The notes: generated by a model not told the origin, from the sequence alone. Counted from the stretch's first letter, positions 1-11,254 are shown. The stretch is 64,000 nucleotides of DNA from Diphasiastrum complanatum (GCA_029204225.1 CM055101.1:37191648-37255647); one strand, 5' to 3'. Numbers and translations are program-made.

Positions 1-2060
1 CTTCTTGCAATGGCCGTGATGATCCAAAGAAAACAGCAAAAAGCTGTTAGCGATGGCTGAGTCTTTACTTACCTCGCACGATGACTGATCTTTAGCTTCG
101 CTAGAAGCGAGCGAGGAAAGAAATATTTTCTGAAGGAAACAGGATCGAGAAGAGGCTTGGCGGGAAAATTAGCAGCTTAATCAAAAATTAAAGCTAATTA
201 AACGTGGTTAAAGAAAAACGCCCCTATTTTTGCAAGTTGGATGAGCCCTTTGTGGTCTCTGCCTCTCAAAAAAGAAGGCCAAACATTGGAAGTCACCTTT
301 CAATCTCTAAAGGGGTGAGAAGAGAAAAGTTTCAATGGAGGTTGAAAAGATGTCATGGCTATTATGTAAAAGTAAATTTTGTACCTTGCACGTCATATTG
401 AATCATGGTAAAGGCCTCTTTCCATGCAACCCATTACTAGGCGCTACGTCATGTTTTTACCTTGGGGGAACGTGTCACCCGTTCTCTCCAAGACCTAATA
501 AATTTGAAATTTGCAAACTCACTCATTCGTTTAGTAACCCATGTTGTTGAAATCGTTTAGTAACCCATGTTGTTGAAAAATGTCACCATGCTCAAGTGAA
601 CGGGTTGCATGGAAGGAGGCCCTATCTATATTTACAGGGGTACTCAAAAAACTTTTGTAGCAATATCTACAAAATCTCATCTATAGCATATGGAGAGGGA
701 GTAAAAAGCACCATGTGTCTCACTTTCTTTGGTGCTTTTTCTTTTGACTTTGTGCTCATCTTAGGGGCACTATGTTTCCTGGGGGCCACTTTATTTGGTA
801 GCTCAATTCTATCAACGAGGGTATCCCTCTTGTACAATGCTCCCAACAATGTAAACCAGAGTATCTGGCTAAAAGCATGGTTTGGTGGTACAACATGGAC
901 TCACAAGGACATTACCTTTTTGGGTAGAAATGCATTTATGTTTTTTATTGGAGGAGAGAGAGTAGGCCCACCACTTGGCCCCCAATACTCCAAGAGGGTA
1001 AGCCCATCATTACTAGGCCCTTCATTGCATTAACTCATGGGTAGCATCTATCAAGCTCCCTCCCAAATCCCCAAAAAGTGAAAATGTAATACCAAAGGGC
1101 ATAACGTTTATTCGCTTTGAGTGGATAGCGAGCATGATGGAATCCTAAAAAAAGAGACCTTGATAATCCTCACTAGCCTCATGTAGGCACTAAAGAGAGC
1201 CCTAGGTAAATCTCATGGAGAATCTCAAATCCTCTTTGGTGATTTGGCACACCATCCACATGAAAGGTGCTCTCTGTAGAATTCTGATATTTCTTAATCT
1301 CAAACATCCACCTACTCGATTATGTGTGTGAATACATATGGCGGAGGAAAGTAAGCTAAAGGTGGACGCATAGAATTGATATGTATAGAGGCAATATCAT
1401 TTTTGTGTGCCGTGAAGATTGAGCAGGAGCTCTAGTAGTGGATAGAAGTAGGAGAAAACATTTATATTGTGTATTTTATTTTTTAAAGTATCATTTATGT
1501 CTGCACTTAGTTAACCACTTCGATAGTTCTCCTTTCCATTTCACACAAAAATGATATAAGACATAATCATCATGATATTGATATTGTGCACATTGTTTGG
1601 TGCTCCTTCATGAAAATCTCTCATCGCGCGCATAGAACTGATACACCAAATTGAATATGGCCTCCTCTTCAAACTTTTAAATAGATCAACTTTCTCCACA
1701 AATTTAGCATAGAGAACAACATAGTCTATTTTATATCCCTTTCGCCCATACCTATAAGTATTCTAGAGCGTTCAACAATATACTTAGGTATTCTACCAAC
1801 ACTACCTTAAATTTAGGGATTTATTCACAATTCATGTCGTATCATATGATGCTCTCTCGTTTATGCATTTGAATGACCTTGTTCGTTTTGCTCTACTACA
1901 TAAACAAAGGTTAGATAGGATGCACACTAAGCTCATTGACATTTTCAAAAATTTCATCGCCTATATTAAATGCAAAAGAAAATATAGATTTGTTGAGTAT
2001 TGTGAAAAAATCGGATCCAATGATGACAAAAATGGATCCATGATCTTTGGCATTATTGGG
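1..2060. other. No recognisable gene; AT-rich intergenic DNA
   Basis: No open frame here resembles a known family. The longest (596-1033, plus) has no domain, no repeat counterpart in the window and no convincing start context. A 26-bp direct repeat occurs twice head to tail at 528-553 and 554-579. The rest is AT-rich and probably old transposon debris that has decayed past recognition. Confidence 0.5.
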
Positions 2061-2061
2061 T

Positions 2062-2330
2062 GCACATCACACAGCATCAACAATGTAGAAAATCTTCATT
2101 GATGCTAATCCAGCTCCACCTGACTCCATATAACTAGTCCATCTTCAAGATCCATTTGATACAAGAAAATGACCATAGATTCACCAAAAATTGACAATCT
2201 CCAAACATTGACATCACATAGCCCAAACATGATATAGATTGAGTAAAGTAGGATATAAGAACACTTCTTTGCTAATCCTTTGCCTTTACACAAGTCTTCA
2301 AACAGTTGCAAAAATAGATCCTCAGTTCTT
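2062..2330 (-). repeat. Fragment of the module also present in copia elements A and B
   Basis: Read on the minus strand, this stretch matches the inserted module of element A (14,540-14,960) and the internal region of element B (37,130-37,530). The conserved core encodes, in the same frame as in A, a peptide containing RLSIFGE, VIF and DLEDGL. Relative to A, about 150 bp are missing between two copies of ATTGTCAA, which leaves the frame intact. No LTR lies next to it, so this is an isolated relic of a third element. Confidence 0.7.
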
Positions 2331-2588
2331 TGACCCTTGAGTTCCTTCTTGATTCCTTTTCATAGCTTCAAATTGCCAAATTTTACTTGCGACATGTGCA
2401 ATCCCAAAAACTAAACCACCAACAGTGGCACGAAAGATCCTTTTCCTTCTGGCTCTACTCATTTGTTGATTGAATGTATTTAAAACATCCTCTTTGGTAA
2501 TGCGTGAAGCTACTATGCGCATCTTTCCCATTGCATCCTGAGCAATTTGAGATGGTTTTATAGAGGAAAGAAAAATTGCCCCTCTCAT
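2322..2588 (-). CDS. Unrecognised short ORF (possible gene or element relic)
   Basis: An 88-codon minus-strand frame. Its composition looks protein-like: a basic stretch (RARRKRIF) is followed by a small glycine-rich segment (VGGLVFGIAHVASK). I do not recognise a family. It lies directly upstream, in the same orientation, of the element A/B module fragment, and its last ~30 codons can be aligned at the DNA level with element A just before the module, in a different frame. It may therefore be 5' sequence of the same lost element and not a host exon. No partner exons or splice context are evident. Confidence 0.2.
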   Translation of the reverse strand: MRGAIFLSSIKPSQIAQDAMGKMRIVASRITKEDVLNTFNQQMSRARRKRIFRATVGGLVFGIAHVASKIWQFEAMKRNQEGTQGSKN

Positions 2589-3870
2589 TGATCGTTGGCG
2601 ATCAATGACATAGACAAATCAATGAGATAGACAATTTATGTGTGCTTTGTTCATTGATGGCTGTCAATAGTGCTCTCTAAATTTGAAGCACGGAAGAAAA
2701 AATTTCTCCCTCATTAATCGATCAGTGAAGGAGACAATTTTTTACTGCCTCCTTGCTCTTCTCCAAATCTTGATGTTTTATTGATTTGAATTTCAGCCTT
2801 GATGATGTTCAAATGGCATTGGGTGTAGTACTTTTTTGTGACGTTTTTGGCTAGATAATGCAAAATTCGAGGAAGCGACATCCAATGTTGAGGATGAAAT
2901 CCTCAACACACTTTTGTTCCCTAAATAAAAAAACCTTAAGACGAGGTGAAGTTCATTAAAATCTTAGGCTAAATTACAACATCGAGATAAGAGCATATCA
3001 AATATTCATAATAGAGCATGTAAGATGTTTGAACAACATATGTACAGGTCAAAGCTCTTGGTTCACTTTGCAAGCAATATGCTTCTTGGTTTCCAAGGGG
3101 AGGCTCGAACTTGAGACCAAAGAAACTTTGGATGTCAAGATAACCATTGAGCCAACACCCTTGACAATATGAAGACACTATGTCCATAATGAAACCCTTG
3201 AATACAAATGCACACAAGTTGTACTTTGTGTTAAGTTTTTCTATTGATCATATAAAGCTTAGTCTTTTGAAAGCTTTTATGATTAATATGTGTGATATTG
3301 AATTTTATTTTTTCTTCTACCGCAACATAGAGGTGCATGTCCTCTAAGATTGTAGATATATGTTATGTTAGTTTCGTGGATGTTTGTGTTTTGTTACCCA
3401 CCACATAGATGTTGTGGCTAGATACTATGCAACAAACAAAAAGATTGCAACATTGATTGCGAACAATCAATGTGAGAATTTTTTTCGTTTTGCCTCCCTC
3501 ATTGATCATCAGTGATCAACGGAGGCTAACATTTTTTTGCCTCCCTACACACAATGTCCCACAATCAATGTGGAAGGCCAAAAAATTTTTGCCTCCCTAT
3601 TCTTAGATTTTGAGAGCAAGGAGGTGATCAATGAGGGAGGCTAATTTTGTTTTGTCTCCCTATTCACAAGATCTCACAAAATGTGGAAGGCAAATCTTTT
3701 TTTCCTTGTTCTCAAATCTTGAGAGCAAGGAGCCAAAAATAATTGCCTTCCGCATTGATCATCGATGATAAATGAAGAAGGATAATTTTTGTTGCACCCC
3801 TACACACACTCAAAGCAGACAAGCGAAAAATAAATTCTCCCACATTGATTGCTTGTGATCAATGTGGGAG
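2585..3870. repeat. Cluster of dispersed hairpin repeats with a CATTGATC / GATCAATG core
   Basis: At least six imperfect copies of a small inverted repeat lie in 1.3 kb. Perfect stems are seen at 2585-2608 (10-bp arms, loop TTGG), 3451-3472 (9-bp arms, loop CGAA), 3502-3519 (7-bp arms inside an outer GCCTCC/GGAGGC stem) and 3837-3870 (13-bp arms CTCCCACATTGAT / ATCAATGTGGGAG). Degenerate copies lie near 2699-2727 and 3753-3774. Most are flanked by GCCTCCCT or its complement followed by a run of T. No gene is visible among them. Confidence 0.65.
3080..3166 (-). repeat. tRNA-derived SINE-like element, copy 1
   Basis: The minus strand carries a pol III A box, TGGCTCAATGG (3144-3154), and, about 35 bp later, a B box, GTTCGAGCC (3102-3110). 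The spacing and order are as in a tRNA. Between them CCAAA and TTTGG could pair as a remnant anticodon stem. A second copy with the same boxes and the same following sequence (CTTGGAAACCAAG) lies at 21,385-21,466, so this is a dispersed repeat. No proper acceptor stem forms, so it is not a functional tRNA gene. Confidence 0.6.
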
Positions 3871-5029
3871 GCAACTTCTTTTTTAGTATTGATATAATCA
3901 ATGTACACAATATATTGTACTTATGAGGCTACTTCTTTGCACTATAGCCTTTGACACCATCTCACGCATAAAAATCTTGAGATGATCAACAATTGATTGT
4001 AGAAAGGACATGTTAGGACATTCATGGGACTACATGGCTTTAAATCAGCGTTAGTATGTATGATTCATGTGTAGCCTTATGTATGATTCACATGCATTAT
4101 TGTTGTTGTAATATAATGAGCACATTTGGCTTTGGTTTTCAAGATACCAACATCTACATGGCTAAAAGCTCTCCAATTGCTAATTATCTTAGAAGCTGAG
4201 AACAATGATCTGGGCTACAAAGATTGTTACATGGTAGAAGATAGATATCACTTATGTTCATCAATTAGTTGATATTTCTTCGAGCGTTGCGATAAGCCTT
4301 AGCAATAGTTGAAGGTTGTTGAGAGATAATGTCCCAATTAGTGTAGATCACATAAATTGTTCATGCCTAGCCTCTCTAGAAGGACCATATTTTAGTAAAC
4401 ATCTTGTTCATATCAGACATGGATTTGCATGTCAAGCCCCACCTTGTCATGGAGCATGCATAGTTTCAAAGGAGGATTACTTTTAACAAACTTCAAAACA
4501 AATTAAGTTGGCTTGAATTTTTTTTTATTTGGCCTTTGAATGATGAATCTACTTTGTTATTTGATATTCATATAGAACTCTCATGCAAATTTGAAACATT
4601 TTCACTTACAGCTCAATTGACTTGTTTTTTCATTGAAAAAAAATGGAATATTCAAGGCAAATTAAAAGAAGCATGATTTAGTTTTTGGGTGATCTATGTG
4701 TAGTTACGAGCATTGTGTATCTTATAGAAGCCTAAGCCATGAGAATGTAGACTGAGGTTGGGTCTGTGGTGCTTTTCTTTTAAGAAGTATGACCTTATGC
4801 TCTACAGGAGTACTTACATATATATCAATTGCGATATTATGGAAATGCAATTGTGACTACTTTTGTGCATTCTCATTGTGAAATTTTAAGTACACATTTT
4901 TAAAAATCTATAGTATCTTGCCAAATCATGGTTATAGTAATTGTAATTGTGGATATTGTAAACAAATTTATAGATACTTTTGGATTACAATTGTCAAATC
5001 ATTGACAATTGATGAAACCATGAATTTAC
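3871..5029. other. No recognisable gene
   Basis: AT-rich sequence without an open frame of note, and without LTR, primer-site or tRNA signals that I can see. Confidence 0.4.
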
Positions 5030-5771
5030 TTATTTTTGAAGCCTAAAACGAATTGTGTGATTTCTTTTTGTTAATGTTTGATCGTGGCTATCTGCAGATT
5101 TGGCCAAAAACAACTCCCAAAGCTTGCAATTATTTACTCGCAAATTGTCAAGCCCCACGTTGGTAGAAGTAGGTTCACTTCTTGACTTGATATTAGCAAC
5201 CCTATCATGTTTGGCCACCAACACTTCTTGCAATTCTTCAATAGATGGCAAAGTTCTTGGAATAGCAAAATTTTTGAATAAGATTAGCATAACCCTCTCC
5301 TAAGCCATGAATAAGCACTTGAACAATCTCAATGTTACCAATAAATAGCATCACCAACACATGCTAAATCACCATTAAGATCTATAACTATCATCACATA
5401 CGAGTTAGTAGTGTCAGCTTCCTTTTGATAGCTTTCAAGAATTTTCCTTCTTAGAATGAGCACCCTAGATGTGTACTTTGACTCATGAATCCTTTGAAGA
5501 GTCCTCCATGCCTCATAAGATGCAGTTTAAGCTCCTACCGCCTTGAGAGGCTCATTTGATATATTCATCTTGTTGATGTGTAAATACCTAATGGCCTTCC
5601 TTCGATAAATGATTTGATCTTGGATAATGTCAGTCTCTTCTTCAATACCTAACAAATATCCATTGTATCATTCATAGTTAGCAAGGATTACATCCTTACC
5701 TTCCATATTGAGTAGTTGCTTGAGGTAAGCCTATCATTGCTCTCCAATGAAAACCCTCCTTGGTTTGCCAT
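5030..5771 (-). pseudogene. Decayed Ty1/copia gag
   Basis: Reading the minus strand from an ATG at 5771 gives a copia Gag start with the N-x-D-R-L-T-x-S-N-Y-S-I-W-K pattern seen in element A. With several stops and frame changes it then continues through recognisable Gag blocks: NKMNISNEPL, EAWRTLQRIHESKYTSRVL, and the C-terminal LPSIEELQEVL. The zinc knuckle and the whole pol region are absent. It belongs to the same broad family as elements A, D, F and G but is much older. No LTR is recognisable on either side. Confidence 0.75.
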
Positions 5772-6989
5772 GATCACCAAACTTCTTCAACTTGTCCCAA
5801 TGCAATTAGCACTCACTTGAATCTTCAACAAATGAAATCAAGATGAAATAAAAAAGATTTGGAACTACACAAATGTCTCTCTTAATCTCACAACTAGTCA
5901 ACAACACATAGAATTAATAAAACTTGATCAACAAATGATGACACCACAATAGAATGAATCATGAACCTAAAAGATTTTAAAAAAGGTTAATAACCTTTTC
6001 CATAAGAGATTCTATTCAAACTTTACAAAGAATGTTGTATGATCTCTCAATATATGCTACACAAGATAGAAATGTAGTATTAATCTTATATTTAGATCGA
6101 ATTAAATAATTCATTTGGAAAAAAATCTACTTATAATTACTGACTATGTAATGAGTGATGTGATTAGCTCCCCATGCTTTTGATACTGCATCAACAAGCT
6201 CCACACAAGACATGTGCAGAACTTGTTTATATCAATATCAACAAATATATCTTTTCTTAAAATTCTAGCCATATTGTCAAGCTCTTTTCATACCTCACCT
6301 TTTTGTAATCTAGTTGAGCATCTCATTTCAAATTCTTGAGTGGAAACAATGATTTCCTTCCAAACTGAGTGCTAAATACTAGAAGCTTTACTTCTATGGT
6401 GCAATAGAAATCAACATGCTTTTGCTCCTCCTATGCTTGTCTTAATAGCCATATTACCCTTCTTGAAGCTTTCATCTTTCTGTATTTTGACATGTCTCTT
6501 GTAAAGTTATGTTTCGTCTTCTAATTGAGAGATAGCTCTTTTGAGGACAATGTTGGCTTTGTATTACGAGCAATAATATTTTCTTTCTAAATCATATATT
6601 TAATTCAAGCTCTTTTGATTCAAAAGAATATTGTAAGGCCCTAGAGACTTCCTATGTTATTGTCACATTGTATGTTGACAATATATTGCTTTTGAACAAT
6701 GACACATCAAACTTATTAAAGATATAAAAGCTATGTTATCATAAAAATCAAAGATGCCTTACAGTTTTCAAGAATTGTAAACTTGTAAACTTCCAACGGA
6801 TCCAGACTTTATACTATTTAATGATCATTGCCTTTAGACAGATGTAGACAGATAGCAAACAAAGGAGTATATGGAAATTGACACAATTAGAATTTCTCTA
6901 CAAGAATACATGAAGTTCAACACAGACCAAAAAATGTAAAATGACACAAGTTGAAAAATTTGACCAGTCAAAAAAAAAATGCCAACTCA
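5772..6989. other. No recognisable gene
   Basis: Sequence between two reverse-strand copia remnants. The first part may be leader of the gag remnant at 5030-5771. On the minus strand around 6480-6560 a short coding-looking stretch (KRAISQLEDET) can be read, but stops and frame changes surround it and I could not assign it. Confidence 0.35.
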
Positions 6990-7238
6990 CTAAAAATCAG
7001 ATGTTTGTGTCTCAGCCATGGCCTTGAATCTCTTGAAGCATTCAAAGGCTTCAGATTTGTGCTTAATGAACATGACTGTAGACCATCTAGAATAATCATC
7101 TATGAAAGTGATAAAATAGATTGCATCTCCTAAGGACGGAGTTGGCATTGGACCACAAAGATCGCTATGTACAAGATCTAATACATGCTTTGTTTTGATG
7201 AAATGTGATTTGGGAAACTTGCTTCTACATAGATGCAT
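6990..7238 (-). pseudogene. Copia integrase, N-terminal part of the core (truncated)
   Basis: The frame contains the integrase start VLDLVHSDLCGPM with the first catalytic Asp (in HSD), followed by the copia signature FITFIDDYSR. It ends at about the point where the second catalytic Asp (R-S-D-N-G-G-E) would follow. Everything downstream (rest of integrase, RT, RNase H, 3' LTR) is missing. It continues the element whose gag and protease lie at 7484-8657 on the same strand. Confidence 0.8.
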
Positions 7239-7483
7239 GATTCACAAAAGAAAGATTTCCTATCTAATGAAGAAGGGAAATACAATCCATCAACTAAGTT
7301 ATTACAACACATATAGGAAAGTGATCTTGTATTCATGTGTCCAAATCGACTATGCCACTGAACAGCACTGTCATTTACATTTTTATTAGAGATACTAGCT
7401 AATGCAACTGAATTAGAGAGTACGTAAAGATTTCCGACTCTAGTGCATATAGTCAGAGGAGTATCTTTCTTGAATATTGTGCA

Positions 7484-8113
7484 CTACTCAGATGAGAAAG
7501 TAACAATGTAGCCCTCATCAATTATCTTAGAGAATGATAACATGTTTTTTGATAGGTGAGGAACGTGAAGGACGTTGGGAACACAAATGGATAGATCGTT
7601 GTTGGATGTGATCTTGACTATCCCTTTGCCTTCAACGCACATGGTGCTTGAATCTCCGAGGTGGATGAATTGATCTCTACTATAAGCTGCATACTCGGTA
7701 AACCATTCCTTGCGAGAGGTCATGTTTTGGGTAGCGCCGCTATCCAGGTACCAGCTATCACAGTCTTCGTTGTTGTTGTTGTAAGCCATTAACAAATGTG
7801 TATCTTGCTCCTTGTATTCCGCTGTGTTGGAGGCGTCTGGCTGCTGCTGTTGTTGTTGTTTCTTTGCCTCGTTGTAGATGCGGATACGACACTCCTTGAT
7901 GTCATGATTGGCTCTCTTGCAATACCTGCTGAAAATCTTCTTGCGCGATCCACCATGCTCACCTTGAGTGTGAGGCTTCTGTTGTTGCTGCTGCACTTGA
8001 TTCTTTCCCTTGGAGTAGTCTTTCTTTTTGGTGTACAAAGCCATGGATTTGTCTTTGATAGATAGGCTGCTAGTCTTTCTCCGCATTTCTTCTTGAAGTA
8101 GGTGACCAATCAC
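7484..8113 (-). pseudogene. Copia Gag C-terminus and protease
   Basis: The second part of a reverse-strand copia polyprotein. It has a glutamine-rich linker, a nucleic-acid-binding knuckle (SRYCKRANHDIKEC) in which the first Cys is Ser, a second Gln run, and the aspartic protease active site in DSWYLDSGATQNM. The pre-integrase region after it begins (VLHVPHLSKNMLS) and then stops. It lies about 35 bp from the first gag segment with a frame change between them, so the polyprotein is broken. Confidence 0.85.
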
Positions 8114-8147
8114 CTTTTGAAGAGTGAGGTCGGGTGTGTGGAGATCA

Positions 8148-8657
8148 TCACCACAAAGTGCTCATATGACTTTGGAAGAGAATAAAGCAGGTCATAACGG
8201 CATCATCATCTTGAATAGAACATCCTAGAGCTGATAACCGATCCAATAAAGACTTGAAGTTGTTGATGTGAAAAGTGATGGCAGTAGAATCAAACATGCT
8301 AAGAGTAAAGAACTTCCTTCTAAGATGTAATCTAGTGGTTACATCATGAGTCTCATAGAGATTTAATAACAAATCTAATGCATCCTTGGAGGTTTTGCAT
8401 GTGGTAACGTGGGATATTTGGGAGTCGGCCAGATTAAGTGTGATACATGCTAAGGCCTTCTGATCTTTGATCTTCCATGCCTTTGCTTGATCACCATCTT
8501 CTGGTTTCAGGTCAGCACGTTCTACTAAATCCCAAAGATCTCTATCTATCAACATCATCCGGAGTTTTAACTTCCAGATGTAAAAGTTAGAACAATTGAA
8601 CTTGTTAATGATTCTAGCCTCATTGGATGATGATGAAGAGTTACCTATATGAGACAT
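8148..8657 (-). pseudogene. Copia Gag N-terminal region
   Basis: It starts at an ATG at 8657 just inside the primer site of the element. The frame shows copia Gag features: FNCSNFYIWKLKLRMML near the N-terminus, ACITLNLADSQ, and LHLRRKFFTLSM followed by the HINNFKSLLDRL block. This is the Gag type of family E (41.9-44.7 kb), not of element A. Protein of this kind would form the capsid of the retrotransposon particle. It ends early by frameshift before the linker and knuckle. Confidence 0.8.
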
Positions 8658-8710
8658 GTTATAAGTAATACAAATTGAACAAACTTAATCTCTCGATTTA
8701 TATGAGCTAT

Positions 8711-8722
8711 GCTCTGATACCA
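8711..8722 (-). promoter_or_regulatory. Primer binding site (initiator-Met type)
   Basis: The minus strand reads TGGTATCAGAGC, complementary to the 3' end of plant initiator methionine tRNA. It sits about 55 bp before the gag start and immediately follows the LTR end in the direction of transcription. Confidence 0.8.
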
Positions 8723-8725
8723 ATC

Positions 8726-9200
8726 TGATGGGGCAAGGAAGATAGAAGAATGCGAACGGAGAAGAGAGCAGGAATATTGCAGAACAGCTCTCCCGTTACA
8801 ATCAGCTGCTAAACAGTCTAATAGACAACTTATGACAATTGTAATCATAGCTTTAAGTGTTCTAATTGCCCAACATGATCTTAAAAATTAATTCATACTC
8901 TCAAAAACCAAGAGTACAATCCACCGAAGAGATTAGAAATGGTTTGTGTGTGGTATTACTGAGAATCAAGTTCAATGTAAATTATGGTTCTGAAATAGAT
9001 GGAAGAGCAGTATGATATCGCGAGTTCCTCAGGCATCAAAGACAGCCATCGTCTGATCAAAAACTGAGGAGTCGCAGACGTCCGTGTTCTGATTAGAGTG
9101 AGTAAACAAGCACGATCAAACAGCGATAAAGTGCATTCAATTACAACAAGCATTCATTCTATGTTATACACGGATAGAAAGCAAGCTGTTGCTATATTAC
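8726..9200 (-). repeat. Probable 5' LTR of the reverse-strand copia element (outer limit uncertain)
   Basis: Position and content fit a 5' LTR: it abuts the primer site and holds no gene. There is no second copy in the window to define its outer end. The limit is set only by the gypsy-like integrase fragment that begins near 9216. Confidence 0.35.
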
Positions 9201-9205
9201 ACTTG

Positions 9206-9300
9206 GAGGAATTCTTCGTGATCATACATAGAACTAGTATGCCTTATTATCCTCACGGTAATGGGCAAGCAAAGATTGACGGCGTAACTGGGAGGCTCAA
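9206..9300 (+). pseudogene. Short Ty3/gypsy integrase fragment
   Basis: A frame through this stretch reads LEEF, then HRTSMPYYPHGNGQA. This matches the region around the third catalytic position of gypsy integrases (H-R-x-S-x-P-Y-x-P-x-x-N-G-Q-x-E), with the final Glu replaced (QAKIDG). Only about 30 codons survive, and nothing else of a gypsy element is visible nearby. Confidence 0.5.
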
Positions 9301-9479
9301 AAATACGTCTTATGGACGGAGCGTCTCATGTAATCTGTGCTGTGATGATCTATTTATAGATTGCATCCATGTATTAACTACAATAAATGATTGTCACCTA
9401 ATTAGTTAAGCCATTGTACTTGGAAGTATATGGCTTCTGTGACAACTGTACATAGTGTATATTGTCAACCCATAGGGAA

Positions 9480-9905
9480 TGTTGACGTGGACGAGGGCGT
9501 CGCAAATTCTCTCACTTCGCTTAATAAGGGAAGTGCCTTTCTCTCACTTGGCAAATTTTGGAAAGTGGTTCAGAACATTCCTCATTCAAAGTAGATGACC
9601 TTCGGCATTTTTCTCTCTCTTCAAGATTTTGCAAAAAAGACGAAGGTGCCCTTAAAAAGACGAAAGTGTCTTTTAAACAGTTTAACTCATGAAAAGAGAT
9701 GACCTTCAGGATTTTTCTCTCTCTTCGCAAACATTTTGCGAACAAAGTTGAAGGTGTTAAAAAATATTTGAAGTGCAAAATTGTCGCGAACATTTTGCGA
9801 AAAAGTTGAGGGTGTTTAAGATAGTTGAACTTTTGAATTGTCGCGAAATTTTCGCAAACATTTCGTGAAGCTGTCTCGAACATAGTTCATTTCTGCAGAC
9901 TGTCT
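9480..9905. repeat. Irregular tandem repeats rich in TTTTGCGAA-type palindromes
   Basis: The segment repeats short units containing inverted repeats such as TTCGCAAACATTTTGCGAA and TCGCGAACATTTTGCGA, alternating with GAAGGTG(T/C) boxes. The long minus-strand frame here reflects the repeats and is not a credible protein. The style resembles the hairpin repeats inside the LTR at 44,744-45,791, so it may be part of an LTR of a related element, but no LTR ends or target duplication could be confirmed. Confidence 0.45.
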
Positions 9906-10593
9906 CGAAAATACATTTGTTCTAAATGCAAGTTTGCGGAAGCCCTTGAAGATGGCCAAGTCTTCAATGACTTCAAGTTATTAACTTGACATCTGAACCT
10001 GAAATTATGACGGATTGGTTACCCTTTGTTGGAGATCAGCCGAAAGCCCATTGTAGACGTTCTTCAAATAAGTTGGTTTTCTAAGTTTGTGATTCCAAGG
10101 AGACAACTGTGGGCTTAATTTCCAACAGAGAGTGACATCTCTCATGCATTCATCAATCCATTTGGTGTTTCTCTATGTGCAGAAAGGTTCTTAAAAGCAA
10201 GGGATTGGCATAATCATGGAGAGATCATCAAGATCATGGAGGTAGAACCAAGTTCTTGGCATACTCAACTCAAAATCCTTCTTTACTCTCTTGGATCCAT
10301 TTTGAGAAAATATGATCCAGTTCTTATCCTTATGTTTTATGATGGATCATCATTCATTCTTGCATTATATATCAATTAGTTTCTCTTTCATGAAAATGAT
10401 GCAAGAAGTTTTGACATTCTAATCTAGAATTGGATTTGGAGCCATCAAGGCTCAATCATATGAATCAAGCAAGGCAAGTTGTTTTTAGCAACATTATCTA
10501 TGCACTTAATAGCTTAATTGATGTATCATCATGTGCACAAAATTCCTTGAAATTCATAGCTCGGCATGATGTTTAGCTTTGAAGTGTGCTACA

Positions 10594-11242
10594 TGTGAAA
10601 GATTCAACTAGTTTCATCACATTTTGCAATATTTCCATATTTGGCATATTGAGGCCAAAACTTGTTTTAGATTTAGAGGTTGACTTTTCAAAGTTCATTA
10701 GTCTAAATTTCATTTGAATAAACACTTTTGAAAGTGTGGGAAAGATAGAATGCGAGTTTGAGTAGATTCAATTTGAATAAGTTGGGTACATTGAATCTAG
10801 ACCCAAAATTGGTAGGGTTAGCATTTTGGTGGGAAAGCCAAGTGGCCAAATAGGGTTTGGACCTGTTATAAAAGGATGTAACTCGTGGAGAAAGTCATCT
10901 TCTCTCTTCTCTATCTCATTTCATGCTTATACATGGTTCTCTTGGGTTCTACTATCCATTGGTGCACTATCTTGGTGATTGCTTGCAATTCTATGTGTAG
11001 AATGATCTATATTTGCTATTTTTGGATCTACACGTGTGAAATACAGTAGCTTGCTGGTTTTGTATGGACAACAACAATACATAATCATCTCATTCAAGTT
11101 TGATCAAGTTCTATTAGTGTTTGCATCTCAAATTGTGTGTAGATGCTGATTTTTCTACATTGGTGAAATTGGTAGTGTATTTCTCTTTCTAACCAAAGAT
11201 CATTCAAGTAGATTGGATCTTAAGGATCTGAAATCTTTCACA
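10594..11242 (+). repeat. 5' LTR of element A
   Basis: 649 bp, starts TGTGAAAGATTC and ends AAATCTTTCACA. It matches 15,974-16,623 almost base for base. A possible TATA-type stretch (TTATAAAAGG, near 10,874) lies in the middle and is changed in the 3' copy. LTRs of elements B and D share the first ~15 bp and several internal blocks. Confidence 0.92.
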
Positions 11243-11254
11243 TTGTATCAGAGC
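11243..11254 (+). promoter_or_regulatory. Primer binding site of element A (one mismatch)
   Basis: TTGTATCAGAGC directly abuts the 5' LTR. The usual plant form is TGGTATCAGAGC, so the second base differs. Confidence 0.8.

Noticed and set aside
596-1033. A 145-codon ORF near the left end
   Set aside because: No domain, no relatives in the window and an overlapping frame on the other strand. It is probably chance.
3080-3166. A genuine tRNA gene on the minus strand
   Set aside because: A and B boxes are present, but there is no acceptor stem, the remnant anticodon stem has a 5-base loop, and a second diverged copy exists. A SINE is more likely.
6480-6560. Coiled-coil-like peptide on the minus strand
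   Set aside because: Only about a dozen sensible residues between stops, with no supporting exon nearby.
9521-9883. A 120-codon minus-strand ORF
   Set aside because: It lies entirely in tandem repeats with TTTTGCGAA palindromes. The protein would be repeat-derived and has no known domain.
9480-10126. A solo LTR from TGTTGACGTGG to TTCCAACA
   Set aside because: The ends look plausible but the flanking 5-bp sequences (GGGAA and GAGAG) do not match, and there is no second copy.
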